NCBI GenBank assembly: GCA_003611745.1
Contig: RAYF01000004.1
Coordinates: forward strand, 1-59,613
Origin: a bacterium D16-36
GTDB taxonomy: Bacteria; Bacillota; Clostridia; Lachnospirales; Lachnospiraceae
DNA: 59,613 nucleotides
Reading direction: 5' to 3'
Shown here: positions 9,428 through 17,086 of the stretch, piece after piece
How the letters are laid out: each line of letters opens with the position of its first letter
Numbering within the stretch: the first letter of the stretch is position 1
Program-made: the position numbers and the translations under genes
Notes under the pieces: model-generated
Told to the model about the DNA's origin: nothing
The model's database searches: none
What the model saw: only the letters and a program-made list of their open reading frames with translations

Positions 9428-9590
9428 GCTTCAGACGGTGCCCCATGTCTTCCAGATAATTTTCTACGAGGGAAGAAAAGAGTATGTCGCTGGTATTCTT
9501 TTCCTGATCCAAAAACGACCGTTCATACTCTTTTGCCTCGCTTTTGGGAAATAACACAAATGCAACGTTGCGTTCCCACAATCCAACACA
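9412..9590 (-). pseudogene. phage/ICE integrase N-terminal fragment
   Basis: On the minus strand this reads KSEAKEYERSFLDQ...SSLVENYLEDMGHRLKPTTMES, which matches the arm-binding and SAM-like N-terminal region of Tn916/phage-type tyrosine integrases (normally about 380 residues). The catalytic domain is absent: similarity ends at about 9412, where the truncated toxin reading frame starts on the other strand. The 5' side is also degraded, with a TGCAACGTTGC palindrome at 9561. It is a remnant with no expected activity. Confidence 0.6.
9561..9572. repeat. palindrome TGCAACGTTGCA, copy 1 (11/12)
   Basis: Reads TGCAACGTTGCG. It is one of three copies in 1.05 kb, all in decayed phage or integrase sequence. 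Confidence 0.6.
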
Positions 9591-9697
9591 AATAGGCTGC
9601 AAAACCTGCCTTTTTGGTATTGTACACCTGCTGCCCAACATTATGCTATACCGAACGTTCGCTTTTTCACGAAACGAAAAACGAATAGCCTTTTTAT

Positions 9698-9709
9698 TGC
9701 AACGTTGCA
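9698..9709. repeat. palindrome TGCAACGTTGCA, copy 2
   Basis: A perfect 12-bp palindrome, TGCAACGTTGCA, shortly before the XkdF-like C-terminal fragment becomes recognisable. Confidence 0.65.
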
Positions 9710-9744
9710 TTTTCCACGGAAGGAAAACGAATCAGAGGCGGAGC

Positions 9745-10012
9745 AGTTTGCAAGTGCAGGAGGGGGACATTATTGAGCCGGAAGAACTGGAAGCCGCAGC
9801 GTATGAATATGTCAGGCTGTATGGCGACGGCGGGGAAATGCACGGAGGGGCGGCGTTGCCGTACTCATTGAAAGTGTTGTTTTTACGGAAGAGAAAATGC
9901 AGGCTGGTGGATAGGGTTTAAGGTTACAGACGAAGAGGTATGGCAGAAAGTCAAAAACGGCACCTATCCAATGTTCTCCATTGAGGGAGAGGCAGAGAGA
10001 GTGGAGGTATGA
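9745..10012 (+). pseudogene. XkdF-like phage prohead protease, C-terminal fragment
   Basis: The translation QEGDIIEPEELEAAAYEYV, then in shifted frames VLIESVVFTEEKMQ, then WWIGFKVTDEEVWQKVK and FSIEGEAERVEV before a stop at 10012, follows the C-terminal half of XkdF-like serine protease-domain proteins of Firmicutes phages. At least one frameshift (near 9850) and a small internal deletion (near 9900) are needed to join it, so it is dead. The matching N-terminus lies downstream at 10476, so the gene has been split and rearranged. Confidence 0.6.
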
Positions 10013-10135
10013 TATGGCAGTTTTTATGCAAAACAGTGACACATAATATAAATCATGGTAAAATGGGAATGCGGAAGTAGCCGTGTTACAAGGTGGTAGC
10101 CTCCCTAAACTTGGAAAAGAGGGGAGGTGGTGCGC

Positions 10136-10231
10136 ATGAGTACATATGAAGTTTTAAACCTGCTGTTTTTGGGCGGGACGTTTCTTGTCGCATTGCTTGC
10201 CTACATAGATAGGACGAACAGGCGGAAATAA
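10136..10231 (+). CDS. holin-like type I toxin peptide
   Basis: A 31-residue peptide starting MSTYEVLNLLFLGGTFLVAL and ending in DRTNRRK: one hydrophobic membrane helix (about residues 6-23) followed by a charged tail. This is the form of the putative holin-like toxin family (Hol_Tox) of Firmicutes, in which overproduction damages the membrane and an antisense RNA keeps the mRNA silent. The ATG follows GAGGGGAGGTGG, a strong but rather long-spaced ribosome site. A long hairpin, AAGCCTACC...GGTAGGCTT, directly follows the stop and probably ends both the toxin mRNA and a converging antisense RNA; the antisense RNA itself is inferred. Confidence 0.7.
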   Translation: MSTYEVLNLLFLGGTFLVALLAYIDRTNRRK

Positions 10232-10234
10232 ATA

Positions 10235-10271
10235 AAGCCTACCTTGTAATCTTGCCGGATTAGGTAGGCTT
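10235..10271. terminator. hairpin after holin-like toxin
   Basis: Nine-base arms AAGCCTACC and GGTAGGCTT enclose a 19-nt loop, beginning four bases after the toxin stop. This position is typical of the shared terminator/antitoxin region in this toxin family. Confidence 0.55.
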
Positions 10272-10475
10272 ATGACTAACGAGGCTGGCCACTTTGTGGG
10301 CGGCTGCTTCCTTTTAAACAATATACCATACTGCCGGGCTGTTTTCAAGTGCCTTGATGGGATTTGGCGGCTTGTACGGCGTTTGGGCTGGTAATAACAG
10401 AATATTGGTAATCAGCAGGGCATCCTCCGGGATGCCCTGTTTGCATTATAAAAATAATGAAAGGAGGATGAGGGG

Positions 10476-10583
10476 GTGGCAACAAAACTGAAAAACCTCA
10501 AAGTCAGGAAAGTTGATTTTGTGGACGAGGGCGCTAACCCTGATGCCGACATCAAAATAAAAAAGCGGAAGCAAAACAAATGA
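10476..10583 (+). pseudogene. XkdF-like phage prohead protease, N-terminal fragment
   Basis: From GTG 10476, behind AAAGGAGG, the frame reads VATKLKNLKVRKVDFVDEGA, then NPDADIKIKKRKQNK and a stop. This is the conserved beginning of XkdF-like phage protease proteins, which normally run to several hundred residues. The frame is cut directly at a perfect TGCAACGTTGCA palindrome (10584). With the C-terminal fragment at 9745, it shows that a prophage structural gene was broken and reordered. Confidence 0.55.
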
Positions 10584-10595
10584 TTGCAACGTTGC
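10584..10595. repeat. palindrome TGCAACGTTGCA, copy 3
   Basis: A perfect palindrome that extends to TTGCAACGTTGCAA and starts directly after the truncating stop of the XkdF N-terminal fragment. From here to the MATE stop at 10836 no gene is visible. Confidence 0.65.
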
Positions 10596-10835
10596 AAAAG
10601 TCTGAGGGTGCCCGTGGTGCGTGCAGGGGCTTCATTTTGCCGCTTTAATAGCCGGAATGATAGAATTGCCATTCAGCATTACAAAGGGGCTGTATGGGCA
10701 AAATAGGACAGACGTTTTCCTAATTCTCGTCCCCCGCTGCCAAATTCTCTGCTGATTGTTATAATCATTTTATTGTTTTCCATTTGCTTTTCCTCCATTT
10801 TCTTTGTTTGAATATAATTTTGGTTAGGACATAAT

Positions 10836-12203
10836 TTATGCTTCCATTGGCAATTCATTTTTCTGTATGCTTAGTTTTTTGTAAGTGTTGATATACAAAC
10901 CGGCGGCAAGTGCCAGTGAAAGTATATCAGCTACCGGCTGCGCCCAAATTAAACCATTAAGCCCTAAGGCAGTTTTCAGAATGAACAATGCGGGAATAAA
11001 AATAATTCCCTGTCTGCTCAAATTGATAATTAGTGAAGCCGTGGCTGCACCCATAGCCTGTAAAGCATTGGTAAGGACATAGAACACGCCAAACAGGAAA
11101 CTTGTTGTAAGTAAAATTCTTGCAAAGGAAACGGCATAATCAAAAGCGGTAACATCTGTTAAAAATGCGCTGACAATCTGATTTGCAAACAGATAGCAGA
11201 CTGCAGTTAATACAACGCCTAAAATCAAGGAAAAAATCATAGAGAACTTAAACACGTCATTGAAGCGTTTCCATAATTTTGCACCTACAAGATAGCCAAG
11301 CAAAGGCTGTACGCCCTGTCCTAATCCCATACATACCATTCCTGCAATAATGACAACTTTCATGGCAACGCCCATTCCCGCAATCGCCATATCGCCGTAT
11401 TCTGCCATTTGGCTGTTGATGATGATTTGTGAAACGCTCATTAGCAAAGAGCCTAATGCGGCGGGGATACCAATTACAAGTACGTTGCTGCAAACCTTAT
11501 CTTTTAATGTAAAGTCTTTGATATTGATACTAAGTATTGACTTCCCACGGAGAAAATAGAAAATATAGTAACCTGCGCCGAAAAGGTTTCCTATTACCGT
11601 AGCGATTGCTGCGCCTGCAATATTCCAGCCAAAGCCTAAAATCATAACCGGGTCAAGAATAAAATTCAGAAGATTTCCAAGAAGTTGTCCCATCATAGCT
11701 TTACCGGCTTCTCCCTCGGCACGGATTATATTTGCATAACAGTTTGAAATCAACACGAAAGGACCGCTACACGCCACGATACTTAAATAAGTTTTTGATA
11801 AGTCCCATGTATCAGAACTTGCCCCGATCAGTGACAGGATAGGGTTCATAAAAATCAGAAACAGGGCAGCCATTACAACGCCGACAACGATACAACTCCA
11901 CATACAGAAAGAGCAGACTTTTTTTGCGTATTCCTTTTTTCCCTCTCCTAAAGCACGGGATATGACTGATGTGCCGCCGATACCGAAAGCCGTACCTACC
12001 GCCATAAACATTAAAAATACGGGCGTTGCAAGCGAAACAGCCGCAACCTGTAAAGCGTCATGCGTCTGCCCGATAAAGAATGTGTCAGCTAAATTGTAGA
12101 CCAATACCATTAACATAGCTGCTATTGCAGGTAAGGCGTTTTTGAATACTGCCTGTGAAACAGGGGCTTTGATGAATACTTCCATTGATTTTTGATTATC
12201 CAT
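10836..12203 (-). CDS. MATE-family multidrug efflux transporter, MepA-like
   Basis: A 455-residue integral membrane protein with about twelve hydrophobic segments in two similar halves, as in MATE exporters that use Na+ or H+ gradients to expel cationic drugs. Segments such as NLADTFFIGQ, GIGGTSVISRALGEGKK and GMGVAMKV are typical of the MepA/NorM group. The ATG at 12203 is preceded by AGGAGG; the frame is open six codons further but without a site. It lies 85 bp downstream of a MarR-family gene in the same direction, the arrangement of mepR-mepA, so control by that repressor is likely. A shared 16-bp motif lies before both genes. Confidence 0.92.
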   Translation of the reverse strand: MDNQKSMEVFIKAPVSQAVFKNALPAIAAMLMVLVYNLADTFFIGQTHDALQVAAVSLATPVFLMFMAVGTAFGIGGTSVISRALGEGKKEYAKKVCSFCMWSCIVVGVVMAALFLIFMNPILSLIGASSDTWDLSKTYLSIVACSGPFVLISNCYANIIRAEGEAGKAMMGQLLGNLLNFILDPVMILGFGWNIAGAAIATVIGNLFGAGYYIFYFLRGKSILSINIKDFTLKDKVCSNVLVIGIPAALGSLLMSVSQIIINSQMAEYGDMAIAGMGVAMKVVIIAGMVCMGLGQGVQPLLGYLVGAKLWKRFNDVFKFSMIFSLILGVVLTAVCYLFANQIVSAFLTDVTAFDYAVSFARILLTTSFLFGVFYVLTNALQAMGAATASLIINLSRQGIIFIPALFILKTALGLNGLIWAQPVADILSLALAAGLYINTYKKLSIQKNELPMEA

Positions 12204-12233
12204 TATTATTCCTCCTAACATAATTGCTTGCGA

Positions 12234-12249
12234 TTGATAGTTAGCGATT
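12234..12249 (-). promoter_or_regulatory. probable MarR operator between marR-like and MATE genes
   Basis: TTGATAGTTAGCGATT (plus-strand reading) matches TCAATAGTAAGCGATT at 12770-12785 in 13 of 16 positions. It lies 31 bp before the MATE start. Two similar sites, one per gene, suggest that both promoters are controlled by the MarR-like protein. Confidence 0.5.
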
Positions 12250-12288
12250 AAAAAGAGCGTTTTTTTGTCTGCCCTATACAGGCAGACT

Positions 12289-12720
12289 TTATATATCCTT
12301 GCTTATTAGATTTATTTTTTTTAGTAAGGACAAAAGCGTTTCTACTTCTCCTGCTGAAAGATTTTCTAAAAGTTTTTGTTCCGTATCTTCCATTTCCTGC
12401 TTTGCTTCGTTGCAGAATTTTTCTCCAAGAGGAGTAATTTCAACATACTTTATACGTTTATCGTCCTTATCTCCAGAAACATGAACAAGTTTTTTCTGTT
12501 CCAAGCGGGAAATCAGTCCGACTGTTGTGGATTGTGCCAGTGACAGACGTTTTTCCAATTCCTTAAAAGTGGTTTTTTTTGTGGGCATATTTAATATCTC
12601 AATTAAAGCGGACATTTGAGAAAAAGTAAGGTTTGTTTCTTTTAGCCGGGTATTTGCCTTTTTCTCAAAAGCGTTGTTTATTTGACGTATTAATATTCCG
12701 CAATGATTTTGCTCATTCAA
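12289..12720 (-). CDS. MarR-family transcriptional regulator
   Basis: A 143-residue protein with the winged helix-turn-helix of MarR regulators: LTFSQMSALIEIL, then the recognition region SLAQSTTVGLISRLEQKKLV at about 55-75 and the wing DKRIKYVEITPLGE. A TTG start at 12720 is chosen because GGAGGG lies seven bases upstream; the frame also runs open to 12756. Homologues bind drugs or phenolics and release DNA. The adjacent MATE gene is the obvious target, along with its own promoter. Confidence 0.88.
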   Translation of the reverse strand: MNEQNHCGILIRQINNAFEKKANTRLKETNLTFSQMSALIEILNMPTKKTTFKELEKRLSLAQSTTVGLISRLEQKKLVHVSGDKDDKRIKYVEITPLGEKFCNEAKQEMEDTEQKLLENLSAGEVETLLSLLKKINLISKDI

Positions 12721-12744
12721 TGCCAACCCTCCAATCTGTGAAAG

Positions 12745-12773
12745 AGAATAGCACACTTTTTGGAGAATGTCAA
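12745..12773 (-). promoter_or_regulatory. sigma-A promoter of marR-like gene
   Basis: On the minus strand, TTGACA (12773-12768), a 17-bp spacer and TATTCT (12750-12745). The -35 overlaps the operator-like motif at 12770-12785, which fits autorepression. Confidence 0.75.
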
Positions 12774-12785
12774 TAGTAAGCGATT
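12770..12785 (-). promoter_or_regulatory. probable MarR operator at marR-like promoter
   Basis: TCAATAGTAAGCGATT (plus-strand reading) overlaps the -35 box of the marR-like promoter and is repeated with three changes before the MATE gene. Confidence 0.5.
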
Positions 12786-12846
12786 GATTATTAAAAAAAA
12801 GAACTTTGGAATGGCAATCCGCAGACTGCCATTCCCCGGCGTTTCA

Positions 12847-13056
12847 TTACGCCATATCTTCAACAGGCAGGAACACAAGCCCGGCAAATTCTTCCTCGGT
12901 CAGTTTCTTTAGCTTTTCCGCTGTGCGCTCCGCAAGCTCCTGTATTTCTGCTTTCATGCAGGGCAGGGCGGCGGTTATTGCCGCCACCGTATCATTCCTT
13001 GTTTTCCTCCTGTAACAGCAGATAAGGTTTGTTTCCTCAAAATTGAATTGTCCCAT
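12847..13056 (-). CDS. TnpW-like transposon-transfer assisting protein
   Basis: A 69-residue protein (MGQFNFEETNLICCYRR... to FLPVEDMA) resembling the small transposon-transfer assisting proteins (TnpW-like) found in Firmicutes conjugative transposons: an N-terminal FNFEETNL motif and a C-terminal LxxLTEEEFAxLxFxP motif. An AGGTATAAG-type site precedes it. Its biochemical role is unknown. It is probably a leftover of a conjugative element that also contributed the ArdC and other fragments at 14.4-15.2 kb. Confidence 0.6.
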   Translation of the reverse strand: MGQFNFEETNLICCYRRKTRNDTVAAITAALPCMKAEIQELAERTAEKLKKLTEEEFAGLVFLPVEDMA

Positions 13057-13469
13057 GCGCTTATACCTCCGTTATGAAGTGACTTTTGTCAAGAGGTAAA
13101 TTCAAAAAATTACAAACTTTTTTCTCTGACAAAACCCACATTTTTTCTGAAGATATCAGGAAGAAGCCTCTGGCATGACAGTTCCCGGCATTTGGCCATT
13201 CCGTTATTCGTGGATTGGTTACCTACAGGTCAATGGTCCGCCGTAAGCCCTGCTGTCCAATAGCGTGGATCAATGTACTTATACACTGCCGACATTGGGG
13301 TACCGCAGATGGCTTGAACCTTGAAGCAGCCAAAGGCCCCTTCCGGATATCTTCTGTTTGCTTTGTTTACAGTTGCTGCTGGTTATGCAGCAGACGACAC
13401 GACTTCCGGCGTCAGATGGCAGGGGAGGTAATGCAGGGGGAATATTTTCTGCTGGTGCATAAGATTTGA
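13057..13469. other. gene-free stretch before hicAB
   Basis: I see no supported gene. The reading frames here have no family resemblance, and base composition suggests decayed mobile-element sequence. The downstream end leads into the hicAB promoter at 13470. Confidence 0.4.
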
Positions 13470-13498
13470 TTGACACCGTATATGACACCATTTATAAT
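13470..13498 (+). promoter_or_regulatory. hicAB promoter
   Basis: TTGACA, a 17-bp spacer and TATAAT: consensus hexamers with ideal spacing, about 100 bp upstream of hicA. An inverted repeat follows at 13514-13538. Confidence 0.8.
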
Positions 13499-13513
13499 AA
13501 TGGCAGGGAGGTA

Positions 13514-13538
13514 AATGTGAAAAATAAATTTTCACATT
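13514..13538. promoter_or_regulatory. inverted repeat, candidate HicB operator
   Basis: Perfect 10-bp arms AATGTGAAAA and TTTTCACATT with a 5-nt centre, placed just downstream of the expected transcription start. HicB antitoxins carry a DNA-binding domain and autorepress their operon, so this is a plausible operator. Confidence 0.5.
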
Positions 13539-13596
13539 ACAAAGTTGTGCTGGCGCTCAAATTTGCAGGTATTTTACAGCATCGGAGATTATGATA

Positions 13597-13851
13597 ATGT
13601 CAAAATGGGATAAACTATTAGAAAAGATAGGTTCTTTGTCAAAGGATATGCGTTTCAATGAACTGCGTAAAGTGTTGGAAAGTTACGGTTATGAAATGCA
13701 CCAGCCGAAAGAGGGTAGCAGCCATTGTACCTTCCGGAAAGAGGGATGCAGACCGGTTACCATTCCAATGCATGAGCCGGTAAAGAAAGTATATGTGGAA
13801 ATGGTTAAGGAAGTAATAGAGAGCGAGGTGGATACGGATGACGCTGAATGA
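13597..13851 (+). CDS. hicA: HicA-type mRNA interferase toxin
   Basis: An 84-residue toxin of the HicA family, which has a double-stranded-RNA-binding-like fold and cleaves mRNA until bound by HicB. The segments LRKVLESYGYEM, GSSHCTF (containing the catalytic His) and ITIPMHEP-like TIPMHEPVKKVYV are diagnostic. The ATG at 13597 gives better spacing from GGAG (13584) than the ATG at 13591. It overlaps hicB by 14 nt, so the two are translationally coupled. Confidence 0.88.
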   Translation: MSKWDKLLEKIGSLSKDMRFNELRKVLESYGYEMHQPKEGSSHCTFRKEGCRPVTIPMHEPVKKVYVEMVKEVIESEVDTDDAE

Positions 13852-14200
13852 ATATATGGAACTGCCTTACCGTATGGAGGTTGTGCCTGATAAGGAAGAA
13901 GGCGGCTATGCCGTAACATTCCCGGAACTGCCAGGGTGCATGACCTGCGGAGCAACTCTTGAATCAGCAGTAAGCAATGCGGAGGACGCAAAAAAGGAGT
14001 GGCTGTTGGCTGCACTGGAAGAGGGACAGGAGATTCCGGTACCGGACGGCCTGAGTGATTATTCCGGGCAGTTTAAGCTGCGGATTCCCAAAAGCCTGCA
14101 CCGTCAGCTTTCCGAACAATCCAAACGGGAAGGGATCAGCATGAACCAGTATTGCTTATATCTTTTATCCAGAAATGACGCAATACATTCGCAGGGGTAG
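13838..14200 (+). CDS. hicB: HicB-type antitoxin
   Basis: A 120-residue antitoxin. The N-terminal half is the degenerate RNase H-like HicB fold (YAVTFPELPGCMTCGATLESAV, about residues 28-48). The C-terminal part (FKLRIPKSLHRQLSEQS...ISMNQYCLYLLS) is a ribbon-helix-helix DNA-binding domain, which is responsible for operon autoregulation. It follows hicA with a 14-nt overlap and is followed by a terminator. Confidence 0.9.
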   Translation: MTLNEYMELPYRMEVVPDKEEGGYAVTFPELPGCMTCGATLESAVSNAEDAKKEWLLAALEEGQEIPVPDGLSDYSGQFKLRIPKSLHRQLSEQSKREGISMNQYCLYLLSRNDAIHSQG

Positions 14201-14233
14201 GGAATTACAATAGAATAACAAAGTGACGGATGA

Positions 14234-14269
14234 AAGCATCTAAGCCTTTTAGGTTTGGGTGCTTTTTTT
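14234..14269 (+). terminator. hicAB terminator
   Basis: AAGCATCTAAGCC pairs, with G-U pairs, to GGTTTGGGTGCTT across a short loop and is followed by a T run, 33 bp after the hicB stop. Confidence 0.7.
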
Positions 14270-14400
14270 CATGGAAAAAAGGAGATAGCAGGTTTGTGTC
14301 TGTACTGCGGCACAAATTTGTATTCATGCGTATAGCCAACGCCAATGATACTGGCTGTGTGGAACTGAGACATTAGAGAAGTGCAGAAAAGAGGCAGATT

Positions 14401-14620
14401 ATGAAAATACAGGATATGATACTTGTCATACAGAACAGTAAGGGCAGCGAAACAAATATGCTGATGACGTTAAAAGAATACAAAGAGGCCTATCTTTTTG
14501 TATCGTCTTTATCAAGGGAAACAGGTTCCACTATGAGCAGAGGGAGCATGTGTTTCAGCTGGGGAAGTCCTGCACAACTTCAACGGGACGGATTACAAAG
14601 TGATGGGGCAAGGGCTTTCC
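14401..14620 (+). pseudogene. conjugative-transposon gene fragment (YodL-like region suspected)
   Basis: The ATG at 14401 opens a frame (MKIQDMILVIQNSKGSETNM...) that shifts near 14560 to FQLGEVLHNFNGTDYKVMGQ, a motif I associate with small accessory proteins of Firmicutes conjugative transposons. The frame then meets an ArdC fragment on the opposite strand at about 14609 and stops. The gene is truncated and frameshifted; family identity is tentative. Confidence 0.4.
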
Positions 14621-14985
14621 CTCTGTCTGGGACACGTCAAAAATCGATACGACTTTGAACATGGGAATCTGTATCGCTTTTTCTTCCAAAATCGCTTTTC
14701 CGTCCTGATATAGAACCAGAGCCTTGGTGTCCGGGTCACGCTTTATTTCTTCCACCTTTTTCTTAAACGGGGTCGGGGCGATAATCTTAATGCTCCGTTC
14801 CCCCTTTTTTACATGGCGGCCAAACTGGTTTTTCCACTTGTTAAATCCGGCTACATGGCTGGCATGGGGCATCTGCATATGGATCAGCATGATATTGTTG
14901 GTGGAATAGCTGTGGAACCGGGACATGGTACGAAGATAATTCCTGTAGTTCTCACTTTTAAACAGCTCCTTGATCCCCTGTCCGG
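14609..14985 (-). pseudogene. ArdC-like antirestriction domain, truncated
   Basis: On the minus strand KELFKSENYRNYLRTMSRFH, then STNNIMLIHMQMPHA, GFNKWKNQFGRHVKKGER, IKIIAPTPFKKKVEE and VSIFDVSQTEGKPLP match the N-terminal ssDNA-binding domain of ArdC-type proteins, which protect incoming DNA during conjugation. The metallopeptidase half is missing: identity ends where an unrelated fragment begins at about 14609. The upstream end is fused out of frame to another transposon gene remnant. Confidence 0.65.
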
Positions 14986-15208
14986 GGGCCTGATACCCGC
15001 CGTTTTTGCCCGCTCCCTGGCGGCAGCGCGGCGCTGTTCGCTGTACGGCTCCCGGATCAAGACACAGGCTTTCGGAACGGTGTAGGTGTTCTCCCGTTCC
15101 TGCCGGATCTGCTCCGGGTATTTCTCCGTCAGACGGGCCAGTTTTTTTTAAGAGCTTCGGGTCATGGGTGTAGACGCTGGCGGTCTGCTCGGCTTGGTTA
15201 TTCAGCAT
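14986..15208 (-). pseudogene. small conjugative-transposon protein, frameshifted remnant
   Basis: Starting at 15208 the minus strand reads MLNNQAEQTASVYTHDPKLL, the conserved beginning of a small protein found near relaxase and ArdC genes in conjugative transposons. The frame is broken near 15140, where several extra T bases lie, and the remaining codons (ENTYTVPKA-like and SEQRRAAAR-like segments) are scattered over two frames. It is non-functional; the family has no known activity. Confidence 0.45.
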
Positions 15209-15590
15209 ATGGAGATTATGGAACGCTGCCAGATGGAGTGGTCGCAAAAGGGGACGCACGAAAAGCATTTGTCAGTCTATGATTATGAGAAGAAAATGCG
15301 GAAGACGGAGGCAGAAGACATACGATTTCATGAAAAAGTTTACTATCAATGGGTTAAATATGCTGGAGAGTTTTTTGGAATCTGTTTGGGAAAGGGTGCA
15401 GTGTTTTTTGGAGAATATTGGTTTTGGCAGCAGGGGGCGGTAGGTGTAGCAAAAAAACAAATATATGTATGGAGCAGGAAACTACTTCGTATTTTAATTG
15501 CAGAAAATGTGGCATTATGATGAGTGGCATGTTATACTGTTTATATTGATGTGAATGTTGGACAAAATATAGGAGTGCTTAAGGGATGAT
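15209..15590. other. gene-free stretch
   Basis: Frames are open on both strands here but none has recognisable composition, a ribosome site or family motifs. I see no RNA gene or repeat. Confidence 0.4.
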
Positions 15591-15704
15591 ATGAAAGAAT
15601 ACAAAATAGAAATTGGCACAGCTTTTTTGTTAGTGCTGGCATATTTTGGGATTGCTCTATATCAAGTCAAATACCCCATAGCAGAGCAACGGGGCACGAC
15701 TTAG
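15591..15704 (+). CDS. possible small membrane peptide
   Basis: A 37-residue frame, MKEYKIEIGTAFLLVLAYFG... ending AEQRGTT, preceded by AAGGG. It has one hydrophobic helix (about residues 9-26). It may be a genuine small membrane protein or the leading end of a truncated gene; nothing else supports it. Confidence 0.25.
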   Translation: MKEYKIEIGTAFLLVLAYFGIALYQVKYPIAEQRGTT

Positions 15705-15834
15705 TTTCTCTAAAGGAACCTTTCGGTTTCTTGCAAACATTGCGTTTGGTCTTTACTCTGTTTCGGCCTGTTTTAGACAAGTGTCCACAGGATGCTTAAA
15801 ACCGTTGCGTACGTGAGAATAAAGGAGATTTGAG

Positions 15835-16596
15835 ATGCTTGGTATTTATTTTAGTGGTACAGGAAATTCACGATATGCTTTGGAAACTTTTCTTAGTCAA
15901 TATGATGAATCAGCGAAAGTTTTTGCAATAGAAGATGAAAACATAGTAAGCCACATAAAAAGCAATGAACAGATTGTTTTCAGTTACTCTGTGCAGTTTA
16001 GTAATATTCCCAAAATGCTTAAAGACTTTGTAGACAGATATCAACAGTTGTGGAAAGGCAAAAAAATCTTTGTAATAGCAACGATGGGGTTGTTTAGTGG
16101 AGATGGAGCCGGCATTCTGGCCCGCCGGCTTCGTAAGTATGGAGCACAAATTATAGGTGGCTTGCATTTAAAGATGCCAGACAGTATAGCTGATGAAAAG
16201 GCATTGAAACGTCCCATAGAGAAAAACGTAGAACTTGTGAAAGCAGCGGAAAAGAAAATAAACAGAGCAGTTCAGGATATGAAAAATGGGAGGCTGCCCA
16301 AAGAGGGAATTGGCTTATTGTATCATTTGGCCGGATTGTTTGGACAGCGTTTATATTTTTATAATAAAACGAAGCAATATACGGATAAAGTAAAGGTTGA
16401 TACTGGAGAGTGTGTTGTTTGTGGAAAATGTGTGGAGTTATGTCCGATGAAAAATTTGAATATTGAAAACAATATTGTCAAAGCCGGGAATCAATGTACC
16501 ATGTGTTATCGGTGCATAAACATTTGTCCAAAGCAGGCAATTACATTGTTAGGGAAATTTGTTGTAGAACAGGGGACGATAGAAAAATACCTATGA
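15835..16596 (+). CDS. EFR1-family flavodoxin-ferredoxin protein
   Basis: A 253-residue redox protein. The N-terminus (GIYFSGTGNSRYALETF) is a flavodoxin-like FMN-binding fold with a phosphate-binding SGTGNS loop. The C-terminus carries two 4Fe-4S clusters: CVVCGKCVELCP at about 200-211 and CTMCYRCINICP at about 222-233. This layout is the EFR1 family, common in gut Clostridia and thought to move electrons to unknown partners. The ATG at 15835 has AAAGGAG seven bases upstream. It stands alone among mobile-element debris, so context gives no substrate. Confidence 0.88.
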   Translation: MLGIYFSGTGNSRYALETFLSQYDESAKVFAIEDENIVSHIKSNEQIVFSYSVQFSNIPKMLKDFVDRYQQLWKGKKIFVIATMGLFSGDGAGILARRLRKYGAQIIGGLHLKMPDSIADEKALKRPIEKNVELVKAAEKKINRAVQDMKNGRLPKEGIGLLYHLAGLFGQRLYFYNKTKQYTDKVKVDTGECVVCGKCVELCPMKNLNIENNIVKAGNQCTMCYRCINICPKQAITLLGKFVVEQGTIEKYL

Positions 16597-16691
16597 GAAT
16601 CCGGAATGAGTGTTGCCATATAAAAAAGTAATTGTTTTGCAGGAAGAAAATTTGTGTTCTATATTCTGGAGGATATATCATGATTTTAGAA

Positions 16692-17028
16692 GTGAAAGAA
16701 GTTCTTGGAAGAGTGCCGGGTTTAAACAATGATTTTAGAACACATAAAGATTGAGAAGTCCGAGAGCTTGTTATGGCTGGGCTGGAGCAGATAAAAGAAG
16801 GAAAGACAAAAGACTTTAATGCTGTGTGCGACAGATTGGGGAAGAAATACAGAGATGAGGCAATATCAAATTAGTTTACGGAGTTGACAGAGGAAGATTT
16901 GGAAAATGCTGGCGATTACATTGCTTATGAATTGAAAAATCTGTCTGCCGATGAAAATACAGTAAGTGGGATTCGTGCAAAGATAAATTCGACGGTAAAA
17001 AAGGAAAATTCTAATAATTATTTCTAAA
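16692..17028 (+). pseudogene. decayed Phd-ParE toxin-antitoxin remnant
   Basis: In broken frames, 16770-16873 reads VMAGLEQIKEGKTKDFNAVC then DRLGKKYRDEAISN, resembling the tail of Phd/YefM-type antitoxins. 16878-17028 reads LTEEDLENAGDYIAYELKN, then LSADENTVSGIRAKI, resembling the N-terminus of RelE/ParE toxins. In-frame stops at 16751 and 16872 and the lack of the toxin C-terminus show it is dead. Confidence 0.5.
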
Positions 17029-17033
17029 ATTTA

Positions 17034-17062
17034 TTGGAAAGCTGGCGAAAATACGCTATAAT
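17034..17062 (+). promoter_or_regulatory. promoter of HD-GYP leader
   Basis: TTGGAA, a 17-bp spacer and TATAAT. Transcription would start near 17069 and run about 225 nt before the coding start, through the structured element at 17087-17178. Confidence 0.75.
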
Positions 17063-17086
17063 GTATTGGTATGGCTCTTTTTACTT

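Noticed and set aside
15164-15520. 118-aa plus-strand frame
   Set aside because: No ribosome site or family features; its first third is antisense to the conjugative-transposon remnant.
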